A stretch of DNA of 48,300 nt from Caryophanales bacterium (GTDB taxonomy: Bacteria; Bacillota_I; Bacilli_A; RFN20; CAG-826): positions 1 through 48,300 of the forward strand of contig JAEESX010000004.1 in assembly GCA_016290145.1 (NCBI GenBank), given 5' to 3'. The number at the start of each line of letters is the position of its first letter. Position 1 is the stretch's first letter. Positions 1-8,956 of this stretch are shown here, piece by piece. The notes beneath the pieces are model-generated. The model was not told where the DNA came from and made no database searches. It saw only the letters and a program-made list of their open reading frames with translations. The position numbers and the translations under genes were made by a program.

Positions 1-1531
1 TACTATAGTTGTAGGCTAAGCCAAGGACACGTAAGGCATCCACTGCCATCGCATCACTTGCGGCCATAATATTCTTTTTATCTTCTTCGGTGATTTTTCT
101 CACTTTACCACCGATTTCAATTCTATCGGCAACCTTTAAAATGGAGTCGATTGCACCTTTGGTAAAGATGAGTTTCTTACCTTGGTACATGTGTTGAGTG
201 GACATCATTTTTCTCACTGAATCAAATGGATATTCATCAATACGTGGGGCAACACTTTCCAAATCACCTTTGTGTTGATTCATCTTGTTTGCATATTCCA
301 CTAATGCAATTTCAGTTGGGTCACCATAGACACCATTATCTACAGAAGCATTGCTACAAAGGGATAAGCCCATAGATAAGAATTTACATTTATCATTTGT
401 GATATCATCTGGACCAACCATTTTGCCATCGATGTAGGCGCGGACTACTGTCATCTTATTTTGTGTTAATGTACCGGTCTTATCGGAACAAACAACACTA
501 ACAGCGCCTAATGTTTCAACAGATGGAAGTTTTCTAACAATTGTGTTAGCTCTAACCATCTTTTGCATACCTAAGGCTAAGACGATTGTAACAACTGCTG
601 GTAAGCCTTCTGGAATAGCGGCAACGCCTAAACTAATTGCAAACATAAAGTTTTCAATTAATTCATCAATCCAACCTTGTCCTGTGGTTGGTGTATGAAG
701 AAAGATTAAACCCGCTAATTGGACAACGAATAACACTGCAACAATTGCGATAGTTAAAATACCTAAGAATTTAGATAATTTGGCTAGTTGTTTTTGAAGT
801 GGGGTTGGGTCTTCTTCGCCTTCGGATAATAACTTAGCAATCTTACCAGTTTCGGTTTTCATACCAGTTAAGACAACAACGCCTTCACCACGACCATAGA
901 CAACAGGTGTGGACATATAAGCCATATTAACTCTATCACCAACACCAACTTCATCAGAAAAGACCATATTTGCATCTTTCTCTACTGGTAAAGATTCACC
1001 GGTTAATGATGATTCATCAGTCTTTAAATTAATTGATTCAATTAAACGTAAGTCAGCAGGAACTGTTCTGCCTTCTTCTAAGACAACAATGTCACCAGGA
1101 ACAAGTTCTTCTGCTTTTAGTTCTACTAAAGCACCATCTCTTCTCACGATACATGTTGGAGAAGACATTTTCTTTAAGGCTTCGAGTGATTTCTCGGCCT
1201 TGCTTTCTTGGATTGTGCCGATAATTGCGTTTAAAACAACAACGCCCATGATAATAACAGGATCGGCAAAATCAAATCCTTCAGATGGGTCACGAACATA
1301 TGTGTAAATAGAAATTGCTAAACTTAATAATGCAGCGGCAATCAAAATAAAGATCATTGGATCATTAAAGTTGCCTAAGAAGACTAAGATAAGCGGTTTC
1401 TTTTTCTTTTCTGCGAGTTTATTGAGGCCATATTTAGCCATTCTTTGACCCGCTTCTTCTGTCGATAACCCCGTCTCAGGATTCACTTCAAATTCTTGAA
1501 GCGTTTCTTTAGCGTTTTTGGTTTCGTACAT
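1..1531 (-). CDS. Cation-transporting P-type ATPase (Ca2+/Mn2+-type), C-terminus runs off the left edge
   Basis: Reverse-strand translation begins MYETKNAKETLQEFEVNPETGLSTEEAGQRMAKYGLNKLAEKKKK and contains TGES and the phosphorylation motif CSDKTGTLTQNKMTV. Absent from the ORF track because it is truncated. Confidence 0.95.
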   Translation of the reverse strand, partial: MYETKNAKETLQEFEVNPETGLSTEEAGQRMAKYGLNKLAEKKKKPLILVFLGNFNDPMIFILIAAALLSLAISIYTYVRDPSEGFDFADPVIIMGVVVLNAIIGTIQESKAEKSLEALKKMSSPTCIVRRDGALVELKAEELVPGDIVVLEEGRTVPADLRLIESINLKTDESSLTGESLPVEKDANMVFSDEVGVGDRVNMAYMSTPVVYGRGEGVVVLTGMKTETGKIAKLLSEGEEDPTPLQKQLAKLSKFLGILTIAIVAVLFVVQLAGLIFLHTPTTGQGWIDELIENFMFAISLGVAAIPEGLPAVVTIVLALGMQKMVRANTIVRKLPSVETLGAVSVVCSDKTGTLTQNKMTVVRAYIDGKMVGPDDITNDKCKFLSMGLSLCSNASVDNGVYGDPTEIALVEYANKMNQHKGDLESVAPRIDEYPFDSVRKMMSTQHMYQGKKLIFTKGAIDSILKVADRIEIGGKVRKITEEDKKNIMAASDAMAVDALRVLGLAYNYS

Positions 1532-1549
1532 AAAAATTACTCCTTTTGG

Positions 1550-1632
1550 AAGCAATCGTCTCGCGCATTTTCATGGTCATAATCCGGATATATTATCGTG
1601 TTGACGAATTTATGACTTAGCTACTCCCGCTT
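1550..1632 (-). ncRNA. yybP-ykoY-like (manganese) riboswitch in the P-type ATPase leader
   Basis: Reverse complement AAGCGGGAGTAGCTAAGTCATAAATTCGTCAACACGATAATATATCCGGATTATGACCATGAAAATGCGCGAGACGATTGCTT. It has the family-like motifs GGGAGUAGC, CGUCAACACG, CCGG and GCGAGAC, a P1 pairing AAGCGG/UUGCUU and an internal GUCAUAA/UUAUGAC stem. Confidence 0.82.
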
Positions 1633-1642
1633 ACTATTTCCG

Positions 1643-1659
1643 TTAAATATTATATTTAA
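1643..1659 (-). promoter_or_regulatory. Perfect 17-nt palindrome containing a TATAAT -10 candidate for the riboswitch/ATPase transcript
   Basis: TTAAATATTATATTTAA; the reverse strand contains TATAAT just upstream of the riboswitch. Confidence 0.45.
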
Positions 1660-1687
1660 TATCTTTCTTTTATAAAAGAAGAAAAAA

Positions 1688-1716
1688 AGCCCATGTCAGT
1701 TTTTATGACATAGGCT
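1688..1716 (-). terminator. Rho-independent terminator downstream of the lipoprotein gene
   Basis: agcccatgtca/tgacataggct hairpin (one mismatch) followed on the minus strand by a T-run. Confidence 0.75.
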
Positions 1717-1737
1717 CTTATTTTAGTTTTCTATCGT

Positions 1738-4029
1738 TTATAGACTGATAAGATATTCGTTTGCGTTAGTACTTTCTGCGCCATACATTTCGATGATGAT
1801 GTATCCGCCTGGAATACCAGTAACTGTTTGTTCATAGTTTGGCGCAGCAACTTCTTGAATAACGGTAAGGTCTGATTGCATTAATGTGACCTTGTTATTC
1901 GCATAAGCAGCGACATAAAGACTATATGTTTCAGTTTCGCTATATGGGAAGGAATAAACGAATGCGATTGTGTCTTCACCACTTGAACCACCGACAGTAC
2001 CTGTAACTGGAATTGCATTTTCACCATGATAGAAGTCTTCTTCTGATAATTCATAGACGATTTTAGCGTCACCGTTCCAATTTGCATCCCATCCTGTAGG
2101 AGCGGTTTGGTTATTCTTAATGAAACGGTTCCATTGATAAGCTTCTTTATATTCAAGATTTGTGTAGTTAACGACAACGCCATATAAATCTCCGCAGCCA
2201 TCAAATGCTTTTTCGCCAATAACGGAAGCTCCTTTAGCGGCAGTAAAGACGCCTGTTAAACCGGTATTAGCAAAGGCATAATCACCAATTTCAGTAATAG
2301 AACCGCAGTATAAAGTTGATAATTCTTCACAACCATCAAATGCGTGGGCACCAATTCTGCTGATACCAGCAGCGTTAACACCAACTGTCGCAACATTTGT
2401 GTGAGCAAAAGCGTAATCACCAACTACTGAATTACCATTCAAGGTAAGACTTGTTAAATTAGCGTTACCAAGGTTGAATAAACCATCTTCATTACCGACA
2501 GCGACGTTTGCACCATAGATATACATTGTTTTTGAAGGTGCTGGAGCTTTGGTAACTTTGAATGCCATTTCAATTGTTTGTTTTGCGCCGGATGTGAAAT
2601 AGAAACCTACATGGCTACTATCAGTGAGATAGACAATCATTGGATTACTGCTAGTAAACCCTTGCATATCGAATTTGACAGTTTTGGCATCATTAAATGT
2701 CATAATTGTTGGAGAGCCTGCGTTGTTATAGAATGGGACTGTTAATGTCATGTCGTCTAATACGACTTCACTATAATTCATAAGTTCGCCATTTTCTTTT
2801 GCGAGTGAACTACCATAGATAGTCATTCCTTCGGCTGTTGGCATTGTAAATGTGCTCATAACGTTACCTAAGTAACTACCGACATTAGCGGTCACTGTTT
2901 TTGATGTAGAACCATCAGCCCAAACACCAACACCAGAAAGGATTGTTAATTGAACTGTGGCAATGTCTTTTGAATAAGAGAATGTCAAATTGTAAAGACG
3001 TGTTGAACCAAATGTTGAACAGTTACCAAATGTAGTATCTTTGACGCTTGTTGGTAAGCCATTATTATTCCACACCATGATTCTTTCGATAACTGAATCA
3101 CCAGATGCCATATTCATAATAGCCATTAAAGAATCTAAAGATTCTGAGTAATAGAGATAATAGTAATCATAATCTGGGACATAAGAAGCACGATTGTGGA
3201 AGAGCTCAATTAAATCATATTTGTGCTTTGCACTTTCGAATCTTTCACTACCTCTAATAAGAAGATCATTTTCTAATGTAATAATTTCTTCAGAGTTGCA
3301 ATAACCAATTGTTCCATTTGCATGGCCAGATTGATAATCAAGCGTTGCGCCTTCAAAGGCTTCTGCTTTTTCGATGAAAGCATTTCTTGAAATTCTTTCG
3401 TAAGAATCAACAGTATCTTTTTCTTGCCATGTGAATGTTAAATCTTTTAAAGGTCTGATATCTAGTGCGTAATGAACTAATGGATCAGGAGAAACATCAG
3501 CAACTGCACTTTTAACACTAACGGTTAAACCATCTGCGTTAAAGACATATGTAATTGTGGCGAAAACATCTTCAGCAACAGGTTCTTGATACTTCACCAT
3601 ATATGGTGTTTCTTTATTGCCTTTGTTTAAATAATAGACATTCTCATCTTCTTCTGAGAAATAAGAAGCAAAGCCCATTACATAATTCATTGCATATGAG
3701 TTAACTCCATAGCCTTGTGGTCTAGTACGTGGTCTAGACATGCCATCATCAAATCTCACTGGTTCATCAGTGAAGCTTGCTAATACAGATGATTCAGCAT
3801 AGTCCTTCACGGTACCATTAATGAGACATTTCTTATATGAAGCATCATTGAAGGATTTTCCTTGAAGAGCGGCCATATAAGTTTCATAAGTTACCTCTTT
3901 AAATTCATCAGGTTCTACTGGATCTGGAGGAGTGACTGGATCATCTTTTCCCTTGTCACCACCACAGCCACCGAGTAAACCGATGACCATACTCAAAGCG
4001 GCAATAGTTAATATGTTAAATTTCTTCAT
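1738..4029 (-). CDS. Large lipoprotein with BspA-like leucine-rich repeats near the C-terminus
   Basis: Signal peptide plus lipobox (LLGGC-GGDKG); repeats such as VGDYAFAHTNV, IGAHAFDGCEELSTLYCGSI, IGDYAFANTGL, IGEKAFDGCGDL. Confidence 0.8.
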   Translation of the reverse strand: MKKFNILTIAALSMVIGLLGGCGGDKGKDDPVTPPDPVEPDEFKEVTYETYMAALQGKSFNDASYKKCLINGTVKDYAESSVLASFTDEPVRFDDGMSRPRTRPQGYGVNSYAMNYVMGFASYFSEEDENVYYLNKGNKETPYMVKYQEPVAEDVFATITYVFNADGLTVSVKSAVADVSPDPLVHYALDIRPLKDLTFTWQEKDTVDSYERISRNAFIEKAEAFEGATLDYQSGHANGTIGYCNSEEIITLENDLLIRGSERFESAKHKYDLIELFHNRASYVPDYDYYYLYYSESLDSLMAIMNMASGDSVIERIMVWNNNGLPTSVKDTTFGNCSTFGSTRLYNLTFSYSKDIATVQLTILSGVGVWADGSTSKTVTANVGSYLGNVMSTFTMPTAEGMTIYGSSLAKENGELMNYSEVVLDDMTLTVPFYNNAGSPTIMTFNDAKTVKFDMQGFTSSNPMIVYLTDSSHVGFYFTSGAKQTIEMAFKVTKAPAPSKTMYIYGANVAVGNEDGLFNLGNANLTSLTLNGNSVVGDYAFAHTNVATVGVNAAGISRIGAHAFDGCEELSTLYCGSITEIGDYAFANTGLTGVFTAAKGASVIGEKAFDGCGDLYGVVVNYTNLEYKEAYQWNRFIKNNQTAPTGWDANWNGDAKIVYELSEEDFYHGENAIPVTGTVGGSSGEDTIAFVYSFPYSETETYSLYVAAYANNKVTLMQSDLTVIQEVAAPNYEQTVTGIPGGYIIIEMYGAESTNANEYLISL

Positions 4030-4084
4030 ATAACATTTTCCTCTCTTTTAACGTATTCATTGTCGCATACGCGTATAAAAAAAT

Positions 4085-4104
4085 AATGTGCCGTGAAGCA
4101 CATT
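4085..4104 (-). terminator. Terminator hairpin downstream of the response regulator
   Basis: aatgtgc...gcacatt flanked by A/T tracts. Confidence 0.65.
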
Positions 4105-4122
4105 TTTCTTATAAAGAAGAAT

Positions 4123-4752
4123 TTATTTTTTCTCGTTAATAACAATTCCAAGTCTAACCGCTTCTGCGACGAGTTCGGTTCTTGTATGGAATCCGGTTTT
4201 AAATAATAAGTTTTCAACGTGTCTTTTAACTGTACCGGGAGATAAGAAAAGTCTTTCCGCAATCTCTTGGTTAGAGTCGCCCGTTAGCATCTCTTTTAAG
4301 ATTTCTAGCTCTCTATCTGTTAAGTCGTGATTTGTGACTTGTCCGAACTTCACCATAGGTGTTTCATCTGGATAGATGCGTTCACCCTTCATAGTTCTAT
4401 CAATAATCTCGATGATGTTTTCTTTGTTTTCGTCTTTATACCAGAAAGAATCAACACCGATTTCTTTGGCTTTTTTAATCCAAGAATATTCTGGTAAGGA
4501 TGTGACGATAATAATCTTAATTTCTGGGAATTGTTTTTTAATCTCTTCCGCGGCGAGAAGACCACTATTACCTTGGAAGGTATAAACATCCATTAAGATG
4601 AGATCCACTTCCTTATTTTGGCAGTACGCTAAAGCTAAAGAAGCGTCGTTTAAAGAAGCCTGGTGTACATAATCCTTATTTGAAGAAATAAAGATTTCTA
4701 GTAACTGCCTGGGCATTTGTTGGTCTTCAACGATTAATACTTTATAGGGCAT
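4123..4752 (-). CDS. NarL/LuxR-family response regulator
   Basis: Receiver start MPYKVLIVEDQQMPRQLLEIF, VDLILMDVYTF; C-terminal HTH LTDRELEILKEMLTGDSNQEIAERLFLSPGTVKRHVENLLFKTG. Confidence 0.95.
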   Translation of the reverse strand: MPYKVLIVEDQQMPRQLLEIFISSNKDYVHQASLNDASLALAYCQNKEVDLILMDVYTFQGNSGLLAAEEIKKQFPEIKIIIVTSLPEYSWIKKAKEIGVDSFWYKDENKENIIEIIDRTMKGERIYPDETPMVKFGQVTNHDLTDRELEILKEMLTGDSNQEIAERLFLSPGTVKRHVENLLFKTGFHTRTELVAEAVRLGIVINEKK

Positions 4753-5995
4753 CTTTGACCTCGATTCTTAAGATAAAGCGTTCTTCATTAATGATAGTCA
4801 TCTTACCATTGAGTTCTTCTACACTCTTTTCAATATTAGTGAATCCACCACCTTTAATAATTGGTTTGGTGTTCACGTTATTCTCATTAATGAAAGACAT
4901 AGTAATGACGTCTTTATCATGCTTAATATCTATTATAATCTTTTTATTTTTCGTATGTTTAGCAACATTGAGCAAGGACTCTTTCGTCGCTTTGATAAAT
5001 AAACTCGTTATCTTTTCATTAGATAAGATAGGTGAGAAATCTTTGCATTCCATTTCAATGCCAATCGCATCAGCGAGAGTCTTTAAGTCATTGATGAAAT
5101 CTTCATTATTACTTTCCGCTTCTTTACAAAGTAACAAAGCATTATTTTCCCACTTAGAAAGAATATTGTTTCTCTCTTCTTTGTTGTCATTACTTAATAA
5201 GTAACTGCTTTGTAACACTAATGTGTTCATCTCGTTATGGATGTTAATCTTCGCAGATAAGATTTCTCTATGTCTAATAAATTCAAGCATCTTTTCATTA
5301 TATGAAGCGAGTTCTTTATTCATTTGTTCTAACTTCTCATTATCTTCTTTAATGAGTTCATTTTTCTTCACTAGTTCTGTGACATCTAAAGCGATTAATT
5401 CATTGATGGTTTGAGAGTCATTAGAATTAACAAATGGAAGTCCACTGCTAACGGTGATTTCTTTATTGATGAACTTATAAGTTGAACCATCTTCTAAAGT
5501 AATTGTTTGATCCTTAACAAGTTTTAAGAATGTATTACCGTTTTGGATAAAGTTCTTAGTTAAGGAAGAAGCAATCTTGGCCATTGTCTTATTAATTAAT
5601 AAGCAAGCACCGTCTTTATCAAAATATAAGAAGCCTTCTTTAGAGGCGTTAAATCCTTTAATAATAGAGTTAGAGGAAACGTGCGTTCTTGTGTACCTAT
5701 ATAAATAGAAACTTAAGACAGGCACGATTAATGTGATTAAAGATAAAACAATGATGTAGGCATATAGAGGCAAGCTAGCAAACCAATTGCTTAATGGATC
5801 CGAGCCACCTTTGATGAACATAGTCATTACTTGTGGGATGAACGCCATAACAAGTGCAAAGAATAATGAAATACCTGATTGAACATATTTCTTAATGATG
5901 AAATAGCGGATTCCAAAGAACACAAAAGCCATGTTCAATAAAACAATCCAAGAGAAGATAAGGGCAATCACTATTTGAGGACAATTAATTATCAT
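4742..5995 (-). CDS. Membrane sensor histidine kinase
   Basis: N-terminal TM segments, H-box-like KINIHNEMNTLVLQSS, HATPase-like ATKESLLNVAKHTKNKKIIIDIKH...GGGFTNIEKSVEELNGKMTI; overlaps the response regulator gene. Confidence 0.85.
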   Translation of the reverse strand: MIINCPQIVIALIFSWIVLLNMAFVFFGIRYFIIKKYVQSGISLFFALVMAFIPQVMTMFIKGGSDPLSNWFASLPLYAYIIVLSLITLIVPVLSFYLYRYTRTHVSSNSIIKGFNASKEGFLYFDKDGACLLINKTMAKIASSLTKNFIQNGNTFLKLVKDQTITLEDGSTYKFINKEITVSSGLPFVNSNDSQTINELIALDVTELVKKNELIKEDNEKLEQMNKELASYNEKMLEFIRHREILSAKINIHNEMNTLVLQSSYLLSNDNKEERNNILSKWENNALLLCKEAESNNEDFINDLKTLADAIGIEMECKDFSPILSNEKITSLFIKATKESLLNVAKHTKNKKIIIDIKHDKDVITMSFINENNVNTKPIIKGGGFTNIEKSVEELNGKMTIINEERFILRIEVKDAL

Positions 5996-7602
5996 TTTGT
6001 GTCCTCCTTTTTAATAACGATATAAGTCACATCATCTTCAGTAGAAATAGATGTATAACTGAATTCGTTAATCTTTAAATCTTTGCCTTCAATATTTATT
6101 TTTAATAAATATGCATCGTTAAATAAGACAGTCACACCAGAGATATTATCTAGGTTATTAATGATAGTTTTTCCAATAAATGTATAAGCTTCAGAAATCT
6201 TCGTGGAAGAGTATGATTCTTTACATTCACCCACTAATGCGGTTTTGATGCCAATCTTCTCTAAATAACGAAGTGTTTCATTAATGGATAAATATAATTC
6301 ATTGAGTTCAACTTCTTGCTTCTCTTCGGATAGTAATTTTAAGTTAGCAAATCTCTTAATATAGATACTTAAAAGCAATATGATTGGCATGTTCTTATCG
6401 AATAAGGACATATCCTTTTTAATCTCTCTAGATAATTCCATAATCTTTGAAGATTCATCAAAGACATCTTTAGCGATTCCGTCATAGAGTTTGTCTTTTT
6501 CTAAGATGGCTAATTGTTCTTCTTTTAAGTTACTTGTAAGAAGGTTTAATTGTTCTTCTTCTTTAAGTCTATCGTTAAGTTCACTGAGTTCTTGATAGAT
6601 AGCGTTTAAGTCAGAAATATCACTAATCCAAGTAATTTTTCCACCAGGAATTGCGGTGTTTTGATATAAATAGTTATCCACTACGACTTGTTCTTCTTTA
6701 ACGTCTTTAATGAGTTCACTATCGGTGTTTTGATAGACGACTTTATTAGAACGATCAGTAATAAACGCCGGCAAAGACATATTCAAGAACATGTTTCCAT
6801 AGTTTCTATTTGAAGGAATGATTCTAAGGCTAATTAAACTGAAGATGTATCCACCGATCATGAAACATAATGTTTCAGGGAATTCACACAAAATGGAATA
6901 TCCTTTGTACTTAGGTGTGAGGTTGAAAATATATAACAACATATAGGCCAAACCTAAGATCAAAGGAATAAGTGAAATATAGGAATATCGTCTGCCTTTA
7001 GCAATTTGACATTGACGGAAGAAGACGACGAATGAAGCGATATATTGAAGCGCAACATAAACAAGAACAATGTAATAAGTGATACCATGACTATAATCGC
7101 TATCCCAGTTAACAAATCCTTCATTAAATTTAAATGTGGTTTGATGGAAATCATTAAGGGCAATAAAGACCGCTAATATCAAAGATATTGCACCCGTAAT
7201 AGCACAAGCGATTAGAACACCTTTCTTATGTGTTTCATAATAGTTAGACAACGATGTTACAAGCAAGAAATATGGGATAAATAAAACAGGTAAATAATAT
7301 AAATACCAAAGGTGTCTAGAGACTATATCAATTTGTGAGAAACCACCATATTTGAGAACTCTTAAAACCATTAAAGTAATCATTAATGAGGCAATGGTAA
7401 TAAGGCACACTTTCTGTTTGAAATATGAGATGTGAATTACAAAGTAAAGTAACAATATAATAGATAAGAAAATGAAAATAAATGCGGACACAATAAGTTT
7501 GCTATTCACAAGGTCGATAGCAAATTGAGATACACCCACTATTAAGTAGATAAACAATATAACTAAATTGATAACGATAACGTTAAGCAAAGTCTTTTTC
7601 AT
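5992..7602 (-). CDS. Polytopic membrane sensor protein with a degenerate histidine-kinase-like C-terminus (putative pseudokinase)
   Basis: Multiple TM helices, coiled coil, C-terminus SEAYTFIGKTIINNLDNISGVTVLFNDAYLLKINIEG without N/G boxes; ATGA overlap with the downstream kinase gene. Confidence 0.6.
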   Translation of the reverse strand: MKKTLLNVIVINLVILFIYLIVGVSQFAIDLVNSKLIVSAFIFIFLSIILLLYFVIHISYFKQKVCLITIASLMITLMVLRVLKYGGFSQIDIVSRHLWYLYYLPVLFIPYFLLVTSLSNYYETHKKGVLIACAITGAISLILAVFIALNDFHQTTFKFNEGFVNWDSDYSHGITYYIVLVYVALQYIASFVVFFRQCQIAKGRRYSYISLIPLILGLAYMLLYIFNLTPKYKGYSILCEFPETLCFMIGGYIFSLISLRIIPSNRNYGNMFLNMSLPAFITDRSNKVVYQNTDSELIKDVKEEQVVVDNYLYQNTAIPGGKITWISDISDLNAIYQELSELNDRLKEEEQLNLLTSNLKEEQLAILEKDKLYDGIAKDVFDESSKIMELSREIKKDMSLFDKNMPIILLLSIYIKRFANLKLLSEEKQEVELNELYLSINETLRYLEKIGIKTALVGECKESYSSTKISEAYTFIGKTIINNLDNISGVTVLFNDAYLLKINIEGKDLKINEFSYTSISTEDDVTYIVIKKEDTK

Positions 7603-7630
7603 CTTTATTTATTATATGCTGATAAAAGAA

Positions 7631-7655
7631 AAAGCACATCTTTATGATGTACTTT
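7631..7655 (-). terminator. Terminator hairpin downstream of the XRE regulator
   Basis: aaagcacatc/gatgtacttt hairpin. Confidence 0.55.
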
Positions 7656-7669
7656 ATGAATGATTTGAA

Positions 7670-8554
7670 TCAATTCAATCTGTTGGTCAAAACGTAATAA
7701 TCCAAATCATATTCAGTTTCGCCAATCTTTATCACTTTCCCTGTGATGCTGTTTTTAAAACTTGATTTAGTGTATCTTCTCCACACCAGTGTCTCAAGAT
7801 TTTGATTCAAGAATGATTCAAAGTATACTTTTTTGCTGTCTCCACTTCCTTCTGAATCAAAGTATGATATTTTTATAACTTTTTGCTTCTTACCATCATA
7901 CTCAAGAAGATAATCCTCAGCTTTTTGGTATTCCGTCTTTTGATAGATGAGTTTTCCATCTATTCCCCAGTTATCTAAGAAATCTTGATCTATATAGGTT
8001 TTGATTATTTTTTTACCATCCACAAAAGAAGATTCCCCGATCCACGCTACCCCATCATCTTTTAAAGAAATAAATTGACTATAAACTCTTGAAAGGGATA
8101 ATGATTCATCGTATTCTTTGACTTCTATTTCGATACCGTCAAGATTATGAATGAAGACATTACCTTTTGTGCAAACATGGTAAGAATAATCTTTAACTAG
8201 TTCGCTCCCTTTTAAATCATAAATTGCCCAACACACTTCTTCTTCTGGTTTTAATTTTATGAACCAGTTTGGCAACTCTTCGTAATTCACTACTCCGTCA
8301 TGTTCTTTAACATACGTTAATTTCAAATCTTTCACAATTCTTGGAAGACTATTGACTTCAAAACCATGTAAAAGATCATCTGTTGTTACTCCTAATATAT
8401 CCGCTAATTTCTTTAGCATAACGATGTTTGGATAATTAAGGCCTGCTTCCCAAGAATAAATTGTTTGCCTAGTAACACCAACGGCAAAAGCTAATTCTTC
8501 TTGAGACAGATTATTTTTCTTTCTTAATAAAACTAAATTTCTTTCAAATTGCAT
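7670..8554 (-). CDS. XRE-family transcriptional regulator with a large C-terminal domain
   Basis: HTH: NLVLLRKKNNLSQEELAFAVGVTRQTIYSWEAGLNYPNIVMLKKLADILGVTTDDLL. Confidence 0.9.
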   Translation of the reverse strand: MQFERNLVLLRKKNNLSQEELAFAVGVTRQTIYSWEAGLNYPNIVMLKKLADILGVTTDDLLHGFEVNSLPRIVKDLKLTYVKEHDGVVNYEELPNWFIKLKPEEEVCWAIYDLKGSELVKDYSYHVCTKGNVFIHNLDGIEIEVKEYDESLSLSRVYSQFISLKDDGVAWIGESSFVDGKKIIKTYIDQDFLDNWGIDGKLIYQKTEYQKAEDYLLEYDGKKQKVIKISYFDSEGSGDSKKVYFESFLNQNLETLVWRRYTKSSFKNSITGKVIKIGETEYDLDYYVLTNRLN

Positions 8555-8690
8555 AATAGGTTCCTCACTTTCTGCTATTATCGTAGAAAATTTGTGGGCT
8601 TATATCTACCAACTAAGTATAACTAATTTTGTAAGAAAAATCTTACATTTTACTTTTATTCATTAATCTATATTTGAAAGAAATGTAAAA

Positions 8691-8714
8691 AATCCCCGAT
8701 TTGTATCAGGGATT
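8691..8714 (-). terminator. Terminator following tRNA-Leu(CAA)
   Basis: aatccccgat/atcagggatt hairpin with a minus-strand T-run. Confidence 0.75.
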
Positions 8715-8725
8715 ATTTACGATTA

Positions 8726-8812
8726 TGGTGCCCAAGGTCGGACTTGAACCGACACGGTATCGCTACCGCTGGATTTTGAGTCCAGTGCGTCTACCAGTTT
8801 CACCACTCGGGC
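8726..8812 (-). tRNA. tRNA-Leu(CAA)
   Basis: GCCCGAG...CTTGGGC acceptor, anticodon arm CTGGA-CTCAAAA-TCCAG, long variable arm, encoded CCA. Confidence 0.95.
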
Positions 8813-8860
8813 AGCGTGCTAATTATAAATTAAATTTTGTGATTACTGCAATAATAAGTT

Positions 8861-8937
8861 TGGAGCGCCTGGTACGAGTTGAACGTACGACTTCAACCTT
8901 CGGGGGGTTGCACTCTAATCCACTGAGTTACAGGCGC
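8861..8937 (-). tRNA. tRNA-Arg(CCG), with atypical C33 and U73
   Basis: Acceptor GCGCCTG/CAGGCGC, D-arm ACTC/GAGT, anticodon arm CAACC-CCCCGAA-GGTTG, T-arm GTACG-TTCAACT-CGTAC, encoded CCA. Confidence 0.85.
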
Positions 8938-8956
8938 GTCTTTATCTTATTATAAA

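Noticed and set aside
4068-4077. Palindrome atacgcgtat upstream of the lipoprotein gene
   Set aside because: Only 10 nt and expected by chance at this scale; no second copy seen nearby.
4026-4262. 78-aa minus-strand ORF between the lipoprotein and the response regulator
   Set aside because: Overlaps the response regulator C-terminus in another frame and spans its terminator; no RBS or recognisable motif.
5992-5995. Possible use of UGA as tryptophan (code 4), considered because of the Mollicutes-like composition
   Set aside because: UGA acts as a stop at this overlap and at the rimM end (35939-35941), and Trp residues read from TGG.
8701-8955. 84-aa plus-strand ORF (contains VGLEPTRYRYRWILSPVRLPVSPLG)
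   Set aside because: Spurious translation across the two minus-strand tRNA genes; a familiar tRNA-derived false ORF.
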